Positions 49,501 through 58,523 of a DNA stretch of 64,000 bases are shown here, one piece after another. The notes beneath the pieces were generated by a model. The model made no database searches and was not told the DNA's origin. It saw only the letters and a list, made by a program, of their open reading frames with translations. Numbering within the stretch: the first letter of the stretch is position 1; each line of letters opens with the position of its first letter. Source of the stretch: Mytilus californianus (lineage: Eukaryota > Mollusca > Bivalvia > Mytilida > Mytilidae). The position numbers were made by a program, and so were the translations under genes. The stretch covers positions 81,344,339 through 81,408,338 of the forward strand of contig NW_026262734.1 in NCBI RefSeq assembly GCF_021869535.1, given 5' to 3'.

Positions 49501-49664
49501 AAGAATTTGCATTTGATCTTTGTATTTACAGGTATGTTTTGGAGAACTACAACGCTCTGTCATGGTTGACCTTTGACCCAGTGAAGAATGATCGCCAGTC
49601 AAGTTTACCAATACACATCGTAGTTCTGATGCAGATGTACCATGCATTAAATGCATTTCTCTGA
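17643..49664 (+). CDS. MED13: Mediator complex subunit 13 (MED13), complete, 31 coding exons
   Basis: Exons: 17643-17711, 18024-18288, 19017-19113, 19834-19917, 20376-20521, 21362-21532, 22203-22539, 22915-23001, 23435-24136, 26392-26623, 27314-27356, 28166-28305, 28722-28806, 29163-29311, 29828-29997, 31762-32456, 35593-35718, 36724-36894, 37739-37836, 38307-38559, 39005-39064, 39691-39846, 40429-40667, 41788-41970, 42616-42836, 43263-43405, 44071-44345, 46894-47160, 47949-48107, 48685-48782, 49532-49664. They total 6054 bases and encode 2017 residues (human about 2170). Every intron is GT-AG and every phase matches. MED13 joins the CDK8-cyclin C-MED12 kinase module to core Mediator in the nucleus and has an Argonaute/PIWI-like fold. 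From the start [12 protein letters not shown] to the end [19 protein letters not shown], it follows the MED13/MED13L family. It is probably the single invertebrate gene equivalent to both vertebrate paralogues. The least certain junction is the acceptor of exon 16. Confidence 0.96.
18449..18540 (+). repeat. Dispersed repeat with a second copy at 28412-28493
   Basis: The shared core is 'ggatatggggtatccatc', then an ATGCACA(G/A)CAAAAAAC block and 'aaggaacagc'. Both copies lie in MED13 introns on the same strand. Confidence 0.65.
18683..18869 (-). repeat. Decayed tRNA-derived SINE
   Basis: It follows the SINE at 27657-27911 from 'ggtgtttaac' through 'cagagagaaccgcaag' and 'gtcaattaagattg' to a B-box-like 'ggttcgaactc' (read on the minus strand). 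The A-box end is missing. Confidence 0.7.
20052..20146. mobile_element. Short, decayed MITE with TTA target site
   Basis: The ends 'ggctgttcat' and 'atggaacagcc' are inverted, and TTA flanks both sides (20049-20051 and 20147-20149). The right half follows the elements at 33131-33318 and 40849-41034. It is an internally deleted copy. Confidence 0.65.
20522..23434. other. MED13 introns 5-8
   Basis: Apart from a TTAA-flanked element in intron 5 (20991-21274), these introns are AT-rich and show nothing I can name. The reading frames starting upstream of exon 6 (21289) and exon 7 (22214) are exon sequence extended into introns or begun at internal methionines. Confidence 0.65.
20991..21274. mobile_element. 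TTAA-flanked MITE with GGTGGTA ends
   Basis: TTAA at 20991-20994 is followed by GGTGGTATCAAACACC. The other end is GTGTTATGTACCACC followed by TTAA at 21271-21274. Inverted ends next to a TTAA duplication are the pattern of piggyBac-type elements. The 276-base interior has no coding frame, so it would depend on a transposase elsewhere. Confidence 0.78.
22915..29997 (+). CDS. MED13: MED13 exons 8-15: disordered linker region
   Basis: Residues 390 to about 925. Exon 8 carries the cysteine cluster WDFNDPT then CNCSRHR, which is conserved in MED13. Exon 9 is a 702-base proline/serine-rich exon. Exon 10 has the acidic DDPYEFSDE motif, exon 12 the [13 protein letters not shown] motif and exon 14 the MYPTPPS motif (residues 827-833). 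All have counterparts in the long linker of vertebrate MED13, although most of the sequence between them is not conserved. Exon 11 is only 43 bases. The linker accounts for most of the length difference from human. Confidence 0.92.
24137..26391. other. MED13 intron 9 (2.25 kb)
   Basis: This intron is AT-rich. The only structure I see is a direct repeat: 'acaagagtccacctgcaaaa' then 'gaaagggttcttga' near 25502-25554 and again near 25924-25975. Confidence 0.7.
25502..25977 (+). repeat. Pair of 50-base direct repeats
   Basis: Both copies (about 25502-25554 and 25924-25975) start 'acaagagtccacctgcaaaa' and end 'ttgaaagggttcttga', about 420 bases apart. They may be remnants of a repeat whose interior has diverged. 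Confidence 0.65.
27657..27911 (-). mobile_element. tRNA-derived SINE with target-site duplication
   Basis: Read on the minus strand it begins 'agggcctcagtggctgagtg' (an A-box of the Ser/Leu tRNA type), has the B-box 'gagttcgaatcc' (27839-27850), a central domain with 'ggcttcctccaccaataaaa', and ends in an (ATCA)n tail. It is flanked by 'tagaggatgctat' (27644-27656) and 'tagaggatactat' (27912-27924), a 13-base duplication with one difference. RNA polymerase III promoter boxes plus a simple tail and target-site duplication define a retroposed SINE. It lies antisense in MED13 intron 11. Confidence 0.92.
28412..28493 (+). repeat. Second copy of the 18449-18540 repeat
   Basis: It shares 'ggatatggggtatccatcc', a block related to 'atgcacaacaaaaaac' and 'aaggaacagc' with the intron 2 copy. 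Confidence 0.65.
30069..30846. mobile_element. 778-bp terminal-inverted-repeat element, TTAAT duplication
   Basis: The left end 'cagtcagggatataactcta' and the following 25 bases are the near-perfect inverse of the right end '...tagagttatatctctgactg'. TTAAT flanks both sides (30064-30068 and 30847-30851). The interior repeats 'gttattacag' in both orientations and has no long frame. It sits in MED13 intron 15. A TTAA target with one extra T is also consistent with piggyBac-type insertion. Confidence 0.85.
30944..31010 (-). repeat. Fragment of the 'attccccatttccattctca' repeat
   Basis: 'gagaatggaaatggggaatg' followed by 'tgtcaaagagcagaaaacag' is the reverse complement of the end of the repeat at 8350-8650. 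Confidence 0.65.
31762..39064 (+). CDS. MED13: MED13 exons 16-21: MID/PIWI-like core, first half
   Basis: Residues 926 to about 1393. Exon 16 has the conserved [18 protein letters not shown] and [11 protein letters not shown] blocks with Cys1026, 1029, 1031, 1055 and 1057, followed by LFYEDEVDI. Exon 18 carries [13 protein letters not shown] and [15 protein letters not shown]. Exon 20 carries [18 protein letters not shown]. These form the Argonaute-like middle of MED13. The exon 16 acceptor 'tatattgatag' is inferred: it gives AG|C (Ser926) and keeps phase, whereas extending upstream would add AT-rich residues with no family match. Confidence 0.92.
33131..33318. mobile_element. MITE, TAA target site, GGGCTGTTCC-type ends
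   Basis: The left end 'aggctgtttcataaaaacat' pairs with the right end 'atgttttaatggaacagccc'. Inner matches 'cccagggaaggc' and 'gccttccctggg' extend the arms to about 45 bases. TAA flanks it at 33128-33130 and 33319-33321. The TWA target site and GGG-CTGTT termini are typical of PIF/Harbinger (Tourist-like) elements. Confidence 0.85.
33928..34100 (+). repeat. Tandem duplication of about 105 bases
   Basis: 'ttaatttcaatatttct', 'aatttgca(g/a)ttcgtttg' and 'tcgtagtttcgtca' occur twice in the same order. Confidence 0.65.
35160..35286. mobile_element. Hairpin element, 56-base arms
   Basis: 'gagagggtgatcgagcagat' continuing to 'acattgtcaacc' is mirrored by 'ggttgacaatgt' through 'atcaccctctc', with only a 12-base loop. 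Such near-perfect foldback elements are usually MITEs. It would form a strong hairpin in the MED13 pre-mRNA. Confidence 0.85.
35719..39690. other. MED13 introns 17-21
   Basis: Introns 17 and 18 are AT-rich with a short GA microsatellite near 37413-37428. The others show nothing I can name. The small frames on either strand here have no family match. Confidence 0.6.
40429..49664 (+). CDS. MED13: MED13 exons 23-31: C-terminal PIWI-like domain
   Basis: Residues about 1446-2017. Landmarks in order are [13 protein letters not shown] (exon 23), [13 protein letters not shown] and [10 protein letters not shown] (24), [16 protein letters not shown] and [17 protein letters not shown] (25), [10 protein letters not shown] and [12 protein letters not shown] (26), [16 protein letters not shown] (27), QPLALGY-like [22 protein letters not shown] (split over 20 residues in the family; exon 29), and [14 protein letters not shown] then [12 protein letters not shown] (30-31). 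This is the Med13_C region. Exon 28 is an acidic loop ([13 protein letters not shown]). The stop is TGA at 49662-49664. Confidence 0.94.
40849..41034. mobile_element. MITE, TAA target site (copy of 33131-33318)
   Basis: The ends are 'gggctattccataaaaacat' and 'atgttttaatggaacagccc', flanked by TAA at 40846-40848 and 41035-41037. It has the same order of internal blocks as the copy in intron 16, is nearly the same length (186 versus 188), and is in the same orientation. Confidence 0.88.
41156..41314. mobile_element. Hairpin element, about 70-base arms
   Basis: 'gatacgatatttatccactc' and 'gacagttaaattt' on the left are mirrored by 'aaatttaactgtcgagagtg' and 'gataaatatcgtatt' on the right. The outer ends 'agattctaccac' and 'gtggtggaatct' also pair. 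It lies in MED13 intron 23. No clear target-site duplication is seen. Confidence 0.8.
41971..44070. other. MED13 introns 24-26
   Basis: Intron 25 carries 'tgcccccgccgtattggagg' near 43030 and intron 26 carries 'tgcctctgccgtcacaggag' near 43585, both resembling the end of a dispersed 'GGGGGCAT' repeat. The rest is AT-rich with nothing I can name. Confidence 0.55.
44623..45073 (+). mobile_element. 451-bp element, GGTCCG inverted ends, copy 1
   Basis: It begins 'ggtccgggtacacagttat' and ends 'ataactgtgtactcggacc', 19-base inverted ends with one mismatch. TA occurs at both outer borders (with one extra T on the left), suggesting a TA target. It has no coding capacity. By eye it is base-for-base the same as the copy at 46370-46820. 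Confidence 0.85.
46370..46820 (+). mobile_element. 451-bp element, GGTCCG inverted ends, copy 2
   Basis: It has the same length, ends and orientation as copy 1. The left border is TTA|GGTCCG and the right border CGGACC|ATATA. Read with copy 1, the two outer borders share TATATGGTCCG in inverse and the two inner borders share TTAGGTCCG in inverse. Confidence 0.85.
48729..48980 (+). repeat. 62-63-base tandem repeat of the exon 30 end and its splice donor
   Basis: The last 45 or so coding bases of MED13 exon 30 ([14 protein letters not shown]) plus the donor 'gttagtaagatct' are repeated four times in tandem. Donors fall at 48783, 48845 and 48908; the fourth is GC (48971). Unit 2 has lost one base. 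Only the first donor keeps frame with exon 31, so the other three are decoys or alternative donors. Confidence 0.92.
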
Positions 49665-52160
49665 ATCTGTGATATTTTGACAATTTTTTCTGTGATGCAT
49701 TTAATTCATGCTCCATCTGTCATGATTGATCAAAACGCTGAAAGGATCAGGATCTCAAAATCGACATATTTATTGTATTTTTTATACATTTTGTGAATAA
49801 TACTGTAATCTTTTGTAAATTTTTGTACCTTCCCTTATCGTGAACTAAATTATTGAAAAAAAGTCAGTGAAACTTGTGTATTAAATGTACATGTGATTAA
49901 TTTATTGTATAGTTCATCATATCTCATACCGTTTCATATACCTCACAGTAAACAAGTCATGTCATGAAGAAATAATGTATATATTCTTGGAATAAGCTTC
50001 TATTAAGCTCCAAGCATCCTCGTTGTGGTAGCTGAATTCATTAAATTGTACATTTTATAATGTTAATGAACTTTTCCAAATGATATTTGGAGCTGACTTT
50101 AAAGAATTTGAATGCTGATCTTCCATTAATATTATGAAGACGAAAATAGTGCTAAGAAGGAAGGGTCAATGCAATGGGGAATTTGTTAAAATGCCAGTAT
50201 TTTTTGTTATCTTTTAAGGACTAGATATGTCCTAAAAGAATTAAGGAAAATTTTCATTTATCATGCACATTGTTACTTAACACTTTTAGTTCTATTCACG
50301 TCATATCAAAACTGGAGAATAATAAAAAAGACTAAAGATTTTATTTTCCAAGCTTGTATCAACAATGTTAATAGTTCTTTTTGGAAAGGAGACTTTTCAG
50401 TACTTCAGCTCCTTTTTAAAATCTTAGAAAACCCACATTAGATATAAATCATGTTCTATGTTGATATGATTATATTAATAGTATTTTTTTATTTGTTAAA
50501 AATGAAATATTTTAAAAGTGCTGAGTACAGGAGGCGTGCTAAATTAATTAATAAACCATGACTCAATATGAAAGTCAAAATATTTTTTTATAAAATATAT
50601 ATTTTTCTGTCAGATATCATAGTTTAGGGTGATCCCTTTAAAAGTCATAATTACTCTAGTTTAAAAAAACTTTGAAAACAAAGAAATTTGTGTGAAAATA
50701 TCAGCTAAATTTATATCAAATTAGCATATGGGCATGTTACAAAAATATGGGAATACTGCCAATCTTGAAAAAGGTTTTCAATGGATTGAGTTATTTTTTT
50801 TTATGGCAAGATATTGTAATAATTTATATCAGTTGTGGGGAAACAGTGATGAAAATAATATCTCCTTATTTTATAAAGGGGGAAATCAATATCAAAATAC
50901 CATCAAAGTATTGTAAATGAAGTGGCATATTATAAGCAGATGATCAATTTGTTAAACTTAATGTTAGATTTCTTAATTCTTAACTTATTTTGTAAGTATT
51001 TATAAGTTCCTGTGATATGTTTCTACATATGATTATTTGGGGATCTTTGGTTTCAGAGACTTAATCTGTGTATATTTTTCATACCCTTAGTCAGTATTAT
51101 TATAATGGTATGCCCTCTTACTCTAGGGCCTTGTATGCCAGAGTAGGGGAAAGGATGAGTGATGTGAAACATTACCAATCAATGCTTAGAAAACATTTTT
51201 GTTATTATAGAGATTCCAGTATATTATTTTGTCCTTTTTACCTATGGGGAAACAGACATACTCTGTTTGATAATTTAACCAATCAGATTGTAGGAGTATC
51301 ACAGATATGCCATTCCAAAAAAAGTATATCAATATTTTGTTTTCTTTTTTCAAAGAGTTACAGTATTTAAAAATATATTATGGTTGTAAATTAAGATATT
51401 TTCCTTTAAAACACGCCTGGCACTTAGTGGAAGCTCTGCAAATAAGAAATGGACCTAATGATGCAATTTTACTACCATTGCTTTTTGAACCATAGCAATT
51501 GTAGTTAATATATACATTTTTGGGGTTCTCCCTTACACGGAATATATTTTATTCTGTATTCAACATATGAAAATTTGTTTTTAATGTATTAAAGAAATGA
51601 AATGTATGATAATTTTGGTATTTCTCTGTAATAACTTGAAGACATGCTGGAGGGAGCTCACAGAATTCCTTGAAATTTCAAATATATTTAGAGTGAAAAA
51701 AGTTTGATTCCTCACGTCTGGACAAGTAGCTCCTTTCCTTTGTGCTGGGTGTGGTATGTTTTAATGGAACTACCGTTACTTTCAATTTGAAGTATTTCTG
51801 AAGGGAGATAATTGATATTAAACTTTTTTAATTGCTACTTAATATTGGTTAGTTGTTTATTCTTGTTTTTCTCTAAAAAATATTGTGCCAAATGTTGGAC
51901 TCCATATAAATTTTATTAAGATTAACCTTTATTTTTCCAAGAGCAATTTAAGTCTTTTATTCATTTCTTTTTGTAAAATTGGTATGAATAATTAAAGTTT
52001 TCTATTAATTATAAACTTAAAAAATGTAAACATAGATTTAAAAATAGTTAATTACATCTAAAGGAATACATTATTGAAACTATAAATGTATTGGGGTGCA
52101 TTTTTCTCATTTGAGTGAGGAAGTTGTTCCCTGTTTAAATAAAATCTTCTATCAATTTTT
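49665..52160 (+). other. MED13: Probable MED13 3' UTR
   Basis: This is AT-rich, frame-poor sequence after the MED13 stop. AATAAA at 52138-52143 is a candidate cleavage signal; others lie at 53180-53185, 54222-54227 and 54231-54236. Small frames here (50728-50916, 51068-51370) resemble no known family. The true end needs transcript data. Confidence 0.5.
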
Positions 52161-55100
52161 TACCTGTAAATTAACTATTTTCAATCAAATAATGAGATCT
52201 ATAATTTATTATAGGCTTTTTAAAGAGTCGTTATTGGTTACATTTTCCCACTAAGTTGAATTTTGTAAACTGATCAGTATTTTTACCCATAATTCCACCA
52301 ATTCAATAAGTGATACTATTTTCCTAACTCCAGATAGTCCTTTTTAGGCATTTCATTGTTCCTTTGTATTTTTATACTGCATTAAAAAGTCTTAAGATAA
52401 TCTTTCACATTTGTTTTTGATGAAATATGATGGTTATCGTGTCTATTTTGTCAGCACCAGAGAAGGAAAAGTAAATTGTAGTCATGATCTAAAATATTGC
52501 AAATTGTTTTTAAGTATCTGTGAAGCTTGTTTGTCTCATTGTTGAAAACTTTTTTATTTTTTGCATATATCTGAATTTTTATCAATTAGAGGTCAGGGGT
52601 CAATACTGAGGAATACTTCTCTGAATTCTATACTGAAAACGGAAGAAAACATTGTGTAAGTTACCATGCAGAAGTCTCATTTTTACAGTCAGGGGTAGAC
52701 TTAGGGTACAAGTTCAATGGTTGTAACATAATAAAATCATTTTTTGTTAGTTTTATCATACTTTCATTCATTTGTCAGTTTTTCTTGTTAATTTTGTACA
52801 AATGTATTTATGTAATATAAAAATGTTCTATTTATATATTTTGCAATTTGCAGGGAGATTTATCTCCCTTTACGTTAACATTTCCAAAATGATATTGTAT
52901 AAAGACGACACTAATTGTATATTTTGCTATTTTGTAATGAAACCAAAGTTTGTTGTACTTTATTTGTTGTAATAATAAGATTGAAGAATTTGTAAGATTG
53001 GTCGTTTTGTAGAAGTTGTGTAGAGTGGACTAGAGTAAGTACTCAAATAGGGAAGGATTTCAACTTGAATGGCCCCACTGTGTATACTGATACTAAGCAC
53101 GGTCCAAAGGCATGTTCAAGGTTGTTGAGTATTAGATAGATAATAATTTTGCAGTGCAAAAATTGTGTATTAAGTACAAAATAAAGAGTGCTATTTGCAT
53201 GGTTAGTGTAAAACTGTAAAGAATTGTATGTGTTTAAGGTGTTTAAGAACATAGGTCATTTTAAGTATACAAGGGGAGCCATATAAGCAACTTTGTTTCA
53301 AAGAGAGTTATAATCTTCTGGGTGTTTTTTTGTTGTAAACCTTCCAAAATTTATCAAATTAAAATTCATCAAAACTATTGGTATATAAAAATGTCTATTA
53401 AGGAAATAAAAATATCTGAATCTTTATTTGTTTCCTCATTGTCAAAGCTGTGGGACATTAGAATTTTTTTAAAAATAGTGGAAAAGGAAAAAAATTATTC
53501 CTGCTTTTAATTTTTCTAATCCACTTCAAAAATTTCATAAGGTATACTTTTCATTTGACCTAATTCTACTGAACACAGGACAGATTTTGCTGCTGATAGA
53601 ATTTGATGCACTGAACTTAAGAAAGGGCAATTATACAATTATAAGTAAGGATATTTTTGGACCCTAGAGATTTTAATGGATCTGTTTTTAGGAATTTTTG
53701 GTCTTCAATGCTCTTCAACTTCGTACTTTATTTGGCCTTTTTAACTTTTTTTGATTCGAGCGTCACTGATGAGTCTTTTGTAGACGAAACGCGCATCTGG
53801 TGCGAATACAAAATTTCAATCCTGGTAACTATGATGAGTTTTTTTTCATCGAATTAATTATGAAGACTGTATTGTACAGTTATACACAGTGGCATTCCAG
53901 TTTAGGTCATTGTAGAGAATTATCTTCGTTGTTTGTTGACAGTATTATAAAGGCATAAAAACAAAATTAAGAAATATGTCAAAAAACTTTAGTCACTTAT
54001 TTTATTAGCACATAAGGCCAATTGTCTTGCACTGGTTTTTGGTGCAACTTAAAGATCATTAGAATATCAAGGCATTTTTTTCTATGTATATTTGTACTAT
54101 TGTGATGTATAGTTTTTAATGTCTTTGAGATATTATCTGTAATGATGATTATATTATACATTTAATAATTTATTTCTGTTGAAACAAAACATGAAATATT
54201 GACTCATTTCATCAAAATGAAAATAAATAGAATAAAATTATTGTTTAATCTTGTTAAATTATTTTGCATGGATTGCCAGTTAGCATTGAAAATAGCAAAC
54301 ATAAGGAATCTTCAGGGTATATTATAAAAGTCAAGTATACTGGTTATTCAAAAAATCTTCTCAGGAACAGTTAGCTGTCATAGTTTTGACTTTGTACATG
54401 AGATGAAAGTGGGAGTTTAAAAAGGTAGCATGCTTAAAATTCCATTTGTATAAGTCGTTTCAGTTTCAACTAGAGGTGTTGCAAGCAAAGCTAATAAAAT
54501 GATAACCCTTGCGTGAAGTCTATAATATGCATAAGAAAACTCTAAAAAGGGTTACTTAGAAAAAAAAACAATGAAAGGTGCGTATCATCTTTTTAAGGTT
54601 TAGATTCAGAGAAGTTATGATCAATTCTAATGAAAGGTTAAGGAGGAGTTGTGGATACAAAATGGGTACCCATAGCATTGGCAATTTTCATGATTTGTCA
54701 AGGCAGACCCCAAAATAATTCGGACCAAAAACAAAATGGGTTATGATGAATTCTTCCCAGAAGATGCCAACAAGTTGTTGAAGGTGTTTAGGAGGAGTTT
54801 TACACCCTGATAAAGCTGTGGCGAAGACCATTATTTGGTGAAAAAATGAAGTAGGTGCACAATGATATTATATGGTACAGATTTTGTAAAAGTTTCTAAT
54901 TCTGATGGCGTTTTAGGATAAGCAGATATGACAAAAGTCCATGTTATGCGGAAGATAACCCTAAACTCATTTCAATGAAGAAATGAACTATTAGGGGGAA
55001 AGACGCATAATTCGAGTTAAACATCATCCCAGTTTCACAAAATTTTGTCGAGCATTTAAGGCCAATCAAAATTAATTGACAGATTTTCATCCCCGCCTGC

Positions 55101-56662
55101 CCCTCTGAAATTGTCCCACCAATCTTTTTTTTATTTTAAAAAATATACTTTAGTGATTAGAAAAATTTGGATATTTTTATTTGTACAATGACTTTGTGAA
55201 GGGAAATTTGGACCATAAACCCCCATATTCAAAAAATGAGAATCATGTCACAGTTACATGGTATGAAAAACATGATTGGAGTAAAGATTTACCCAATCAC
55301 AAACTTGTGTGTTGTATTACACTGTTGAAGATCATATGAAATTTGAGTACAAAACAGATTTACTTCCGAATTATCCTTGTATGTTGACAAAACCCTAACA
55401 CCCTCTAAACCCAGCCACTCATTAAAGTCATTAATGATGAAACAACTTCTTCTTTTGGGCCAGTTAATGTTTTAGGCAGTGATGAATCTTGCATGAATGT
55501 AAGAATCTCCAAAGATAATGGTTTTCAGTTATGTTCAATATGTTCAATCAGTACTCAATATACTTGTTTTTCATACCTATGAGTGTCGGGATTCTTGCTC
55601 TATACGGTAAACGGACAGAAAGTCACAAATTTGATAGGACAAAAAGTCACAAATAATTTATTGACAAATGTTTGAATATATAAGAGAAAGATCTTGAAAT
55701 ATTTTCTTTTTATTACATATATTCATTTTACAGTCATTAGCCTTGATAAATGAAAAATTATTGAATCTTAATCATGCAAATGATATATTTCTTGGCACCG
55801 CGAAGCCATTTAAGTACCAAGCCATTTTGACATTTTGTTTTCTTAACAATTATTTGATCATTATTGATATTTATTAAATAAATTTTAATTACACTCTCTT
55901 TGGATATCATACGTGAGGGTTTATCAATCTGGTGCGGATGATAATCACTGCAAGTTAGCCGTAGGGCCCAGGATGTTCCTGAAACACTAGTACTGCATCA
56001 TTTTATAGACACTACACACATAGCTCAGAAAGTGAAAGAATATTGATACAAGTAGTTTAAAAACAGCATTTTTCCTACTTCCCATTTTTTGGTTCGTACT
56101 TAAAATTGGTTTTTAAAGCAATAAAACAGTGGTTGCCAACCAGAAATATTATTTCAGAATTTGAAAATTAATACAGATCATTATATATAAGTTATTTGTA
56201 CAGAATTATCCTAAGTCCTAACATAGGAAGAACAACTAACAAAAGGGTTTCAGAGGAAATAAAAAGAAAATAAAATCCTCCCACCCGCCCCAAATCTTCC
56301 CAAAAGTTGGATTAAAATCTACTAATTAATTTTAGTTAGCCTAAGGACTAGATGCATTTGCGAAAGTTGGATGTATTCCAACATCACTGTAACTGCCTGC
56401 TTCAGAAAACGGTTATAGTTCTGTACCTTGTATATAATGTGCCTAATGGGGTGCAACTATTCGCTCATACAAACACTATTTATAAATACATTTAGCACAG
56501 AAGAACATCTTTGGTATCTGAAAAAGCTTGTGATCTATAGAACAATTTGTCATACTCCATCCTAATCAAGTTTGGACTGTTTTTGCACAGCTAAACGAGC
56601 TTGCATTGGTTACACTTAAGGATTATGTACCCTTTTGTTGTTTCAATGCTAAACATATGGAA
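52161..56662. other. Spacer (or distal 3' UTR); no gene seen
   Basis: This is AT-rich sequence with one recognisable dispersed repeat (53690-53840) and possible late polyadenylation signals near 54222-54236. I find no splice-joined coding structure on either strand. Confidence 0.6.
53690..53840 (+). repeat. Dispersed repeat with 'gatgagtcttttgtagacga'
   Basis: The core 'cgtcactgatgagtctttt' then 'gtagacgaaacgcgcatctg' recurs as a decayed copy at 20232-20310. It is distantly related to the 'gcgttcctgatgaaggtaaa' blocks at about 60513 and 60868. I recall it as common in bivalves. Confidence 0.65.
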
Positions 56663-57255
56663 ATATGGTTCATCAAAAGGAATTGAAAAATATGGCCGTG
56701 TGTACACCACAAAATCTACTATGAGTTCAGACAAACTGATGCATCTACGAAAGTTTTAAGGTATGGCAGGACCTAGATATATAAAAGTTATATGTAGTCT
56801 ATGTTTCAGAAAATTAAAAACTTTAATACCTGGATTTTGATGTGCATTTTTTTCCAGTCTGCAGAAGATAGCAAAATAAACAAACACGTGAGTTTCATTT
56901 GATACGGTCCACTCAGCTACACTGTTTAAATCGCCTATTGTTTGCAGATGTCTATTGTCTATATATTGTCCATTTAAATCAATACTACTCACAACATTTA
57001 TTATATTAGGGGAGCTTCTTAAACCTCTTCCCCAACTTTAGTTTATTTTGGCACCTTCTGCAGAAATGAAAAAAAAATGAATAGCAAAATCCAGAAAAGT
57101 TTATAATTTTCTGAAACATAAAATGCATTTAAAATTTAATTATCTAGTTTCTGCCATGCCTTAAAACTTTTCCAGGTTCACAGGTTTGTCTGTACTCAGA
57201 GTAAAATTTGTGGTGTAAATACGGCCATATTAGCCAAAAGGTTATGATGAACCTT
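56663..57255. mobile_element. Long hairpin element, arms of about 200 bases
   Basis: The left arm ('ggttcatcaaaag', 'tatggccgt', 'acaccacaaa', 'tatggcag', 'tttcagaaaatt', 'tggattttg', 'tctgcagaag') is mirrored in reverse order on the right ('cttctgcaga', 'caaaatcca', 'aattttctgaaa', 'ctgccat', 'tttgtggtgt', 'acggccata'). The spacer is about 180 bases. This is a long-arm MITE or foldback element; no transposase frame is visible. Confidence 0.8.
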
Positions 57256-57539
57256 AACCAAAGCATTAATATATATTTTCAAAGAATACACTTTAATTGT
57301 TATACTCCTGCTCGTAAATATGATAGTATACTGTTTACCTCTGTCGATATATCCATAAAAATGTTGTCTTTTCTCAGCAACTGCTTACCATAGCTTCTTG
57401 AAATTTTGTACCAATTTTAATATTGGTAGGCTAAACCGTGTGCATATTTTCTTCATCAAGGTAGAAAGTGCTGAACACGAGATTCATTTTTTTCTTATTC
57501 ATAAAAAAATCTAATAAAAGTATTTTTAGTGTTGGTTAG

Positions 57540-58245
57540 TAATTATCAACCAATAATATCCCAACCATCGTACAGTTGATCGTTGTTCAGAGTATCTAGT
57601 GATCTAACGATTATGTCAGATTATCTAAAGCATCGTACAGTCGATCGTTATACAGGGTATCTAGTGATGTAACTATTGTGTCAGATGATATCAACCATAG
57701 TACTGTCGATCGTCATACAGAGTATTAAGCGAACTAACGATTATGTCAGATGATCTCAACCCTTCGTACAGACGATCGCTATACAAGGAGTATCTAGCAA
57801 TGTAACGATTATGTCAGACGATATCAACCCTCGTACAGACGACCGCTATACAGGGAGTATCTAGCGATGTAACGATCATGTCAGTTGATCTTAATCAACG
57901 TACAGTCGATCGTTATACGTAGTACCGTCGATCACTATATCGAGTATTTAGCGATCTTACGATTATGTCAGATGACATCAACCATCTTAGAGTCGATCGT
58001 TAATACAAGGAGTATCTAGCGATGTAACGATTATGTCAGATGATATCAACCATAGTAAAGTCGATCGTTAAACAGAGTATTAAGCGTTCTAACGATTATG
58101 TCAGATGATCTTAACCCTCGTATAGTTGATCTTTATATAAGGAGTATCTAGCGATGTAACGATTATGTCGGATTAAATCAACCATCTTACTGTCGATCGT
58201 TATACAGGGAGTATCTAGCGATGTAACGATTATGTCAGATGAATA
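57540..58245. repeat. CGATCG-rich satellite, about ten units of 62-69 bases
   Basis: Each unit has the form 'gtcgatcgttatacagggag', 'tatctagcgatgtaacgatt', 'atgtcagatgatatcaacca'. Units vary by substitutions and small indels, and one near 57905-57950 is truncated. The array ends about 280 bases before the 3' end of the B-box gene. Confidence 0.9.
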
Positions 58246-58523
58246 ATTACGTATTTTTGAAAGTTGAACGATGTTAATAATCTTTGAGGTAGATGCCACA
58301 CTTTTGGGTTTTGAAATATAGGGTTAAAAAGTGGGCATGTGGAATATAGGGGGTAAAAACAATTTGGATCGTGGAAAAAAAGAAGGAAAAAAGGGGGAAG
58401 TGGAAATAAATACAAATAACATGTTGAAGAAAGACTATTTTGTGTTATGAATGATACACCATATCCATCTCTTCCATCAGAAATGTTTAAAATTTGAGCA
58501 GAGCATAGGCTAATACAATGAGA

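Noticed and set aside
50728..51370. Two small plus-strand frames after MED13
   Set aside because: There is no recognisable domain. The region reads as AT-rich 3' UTR.
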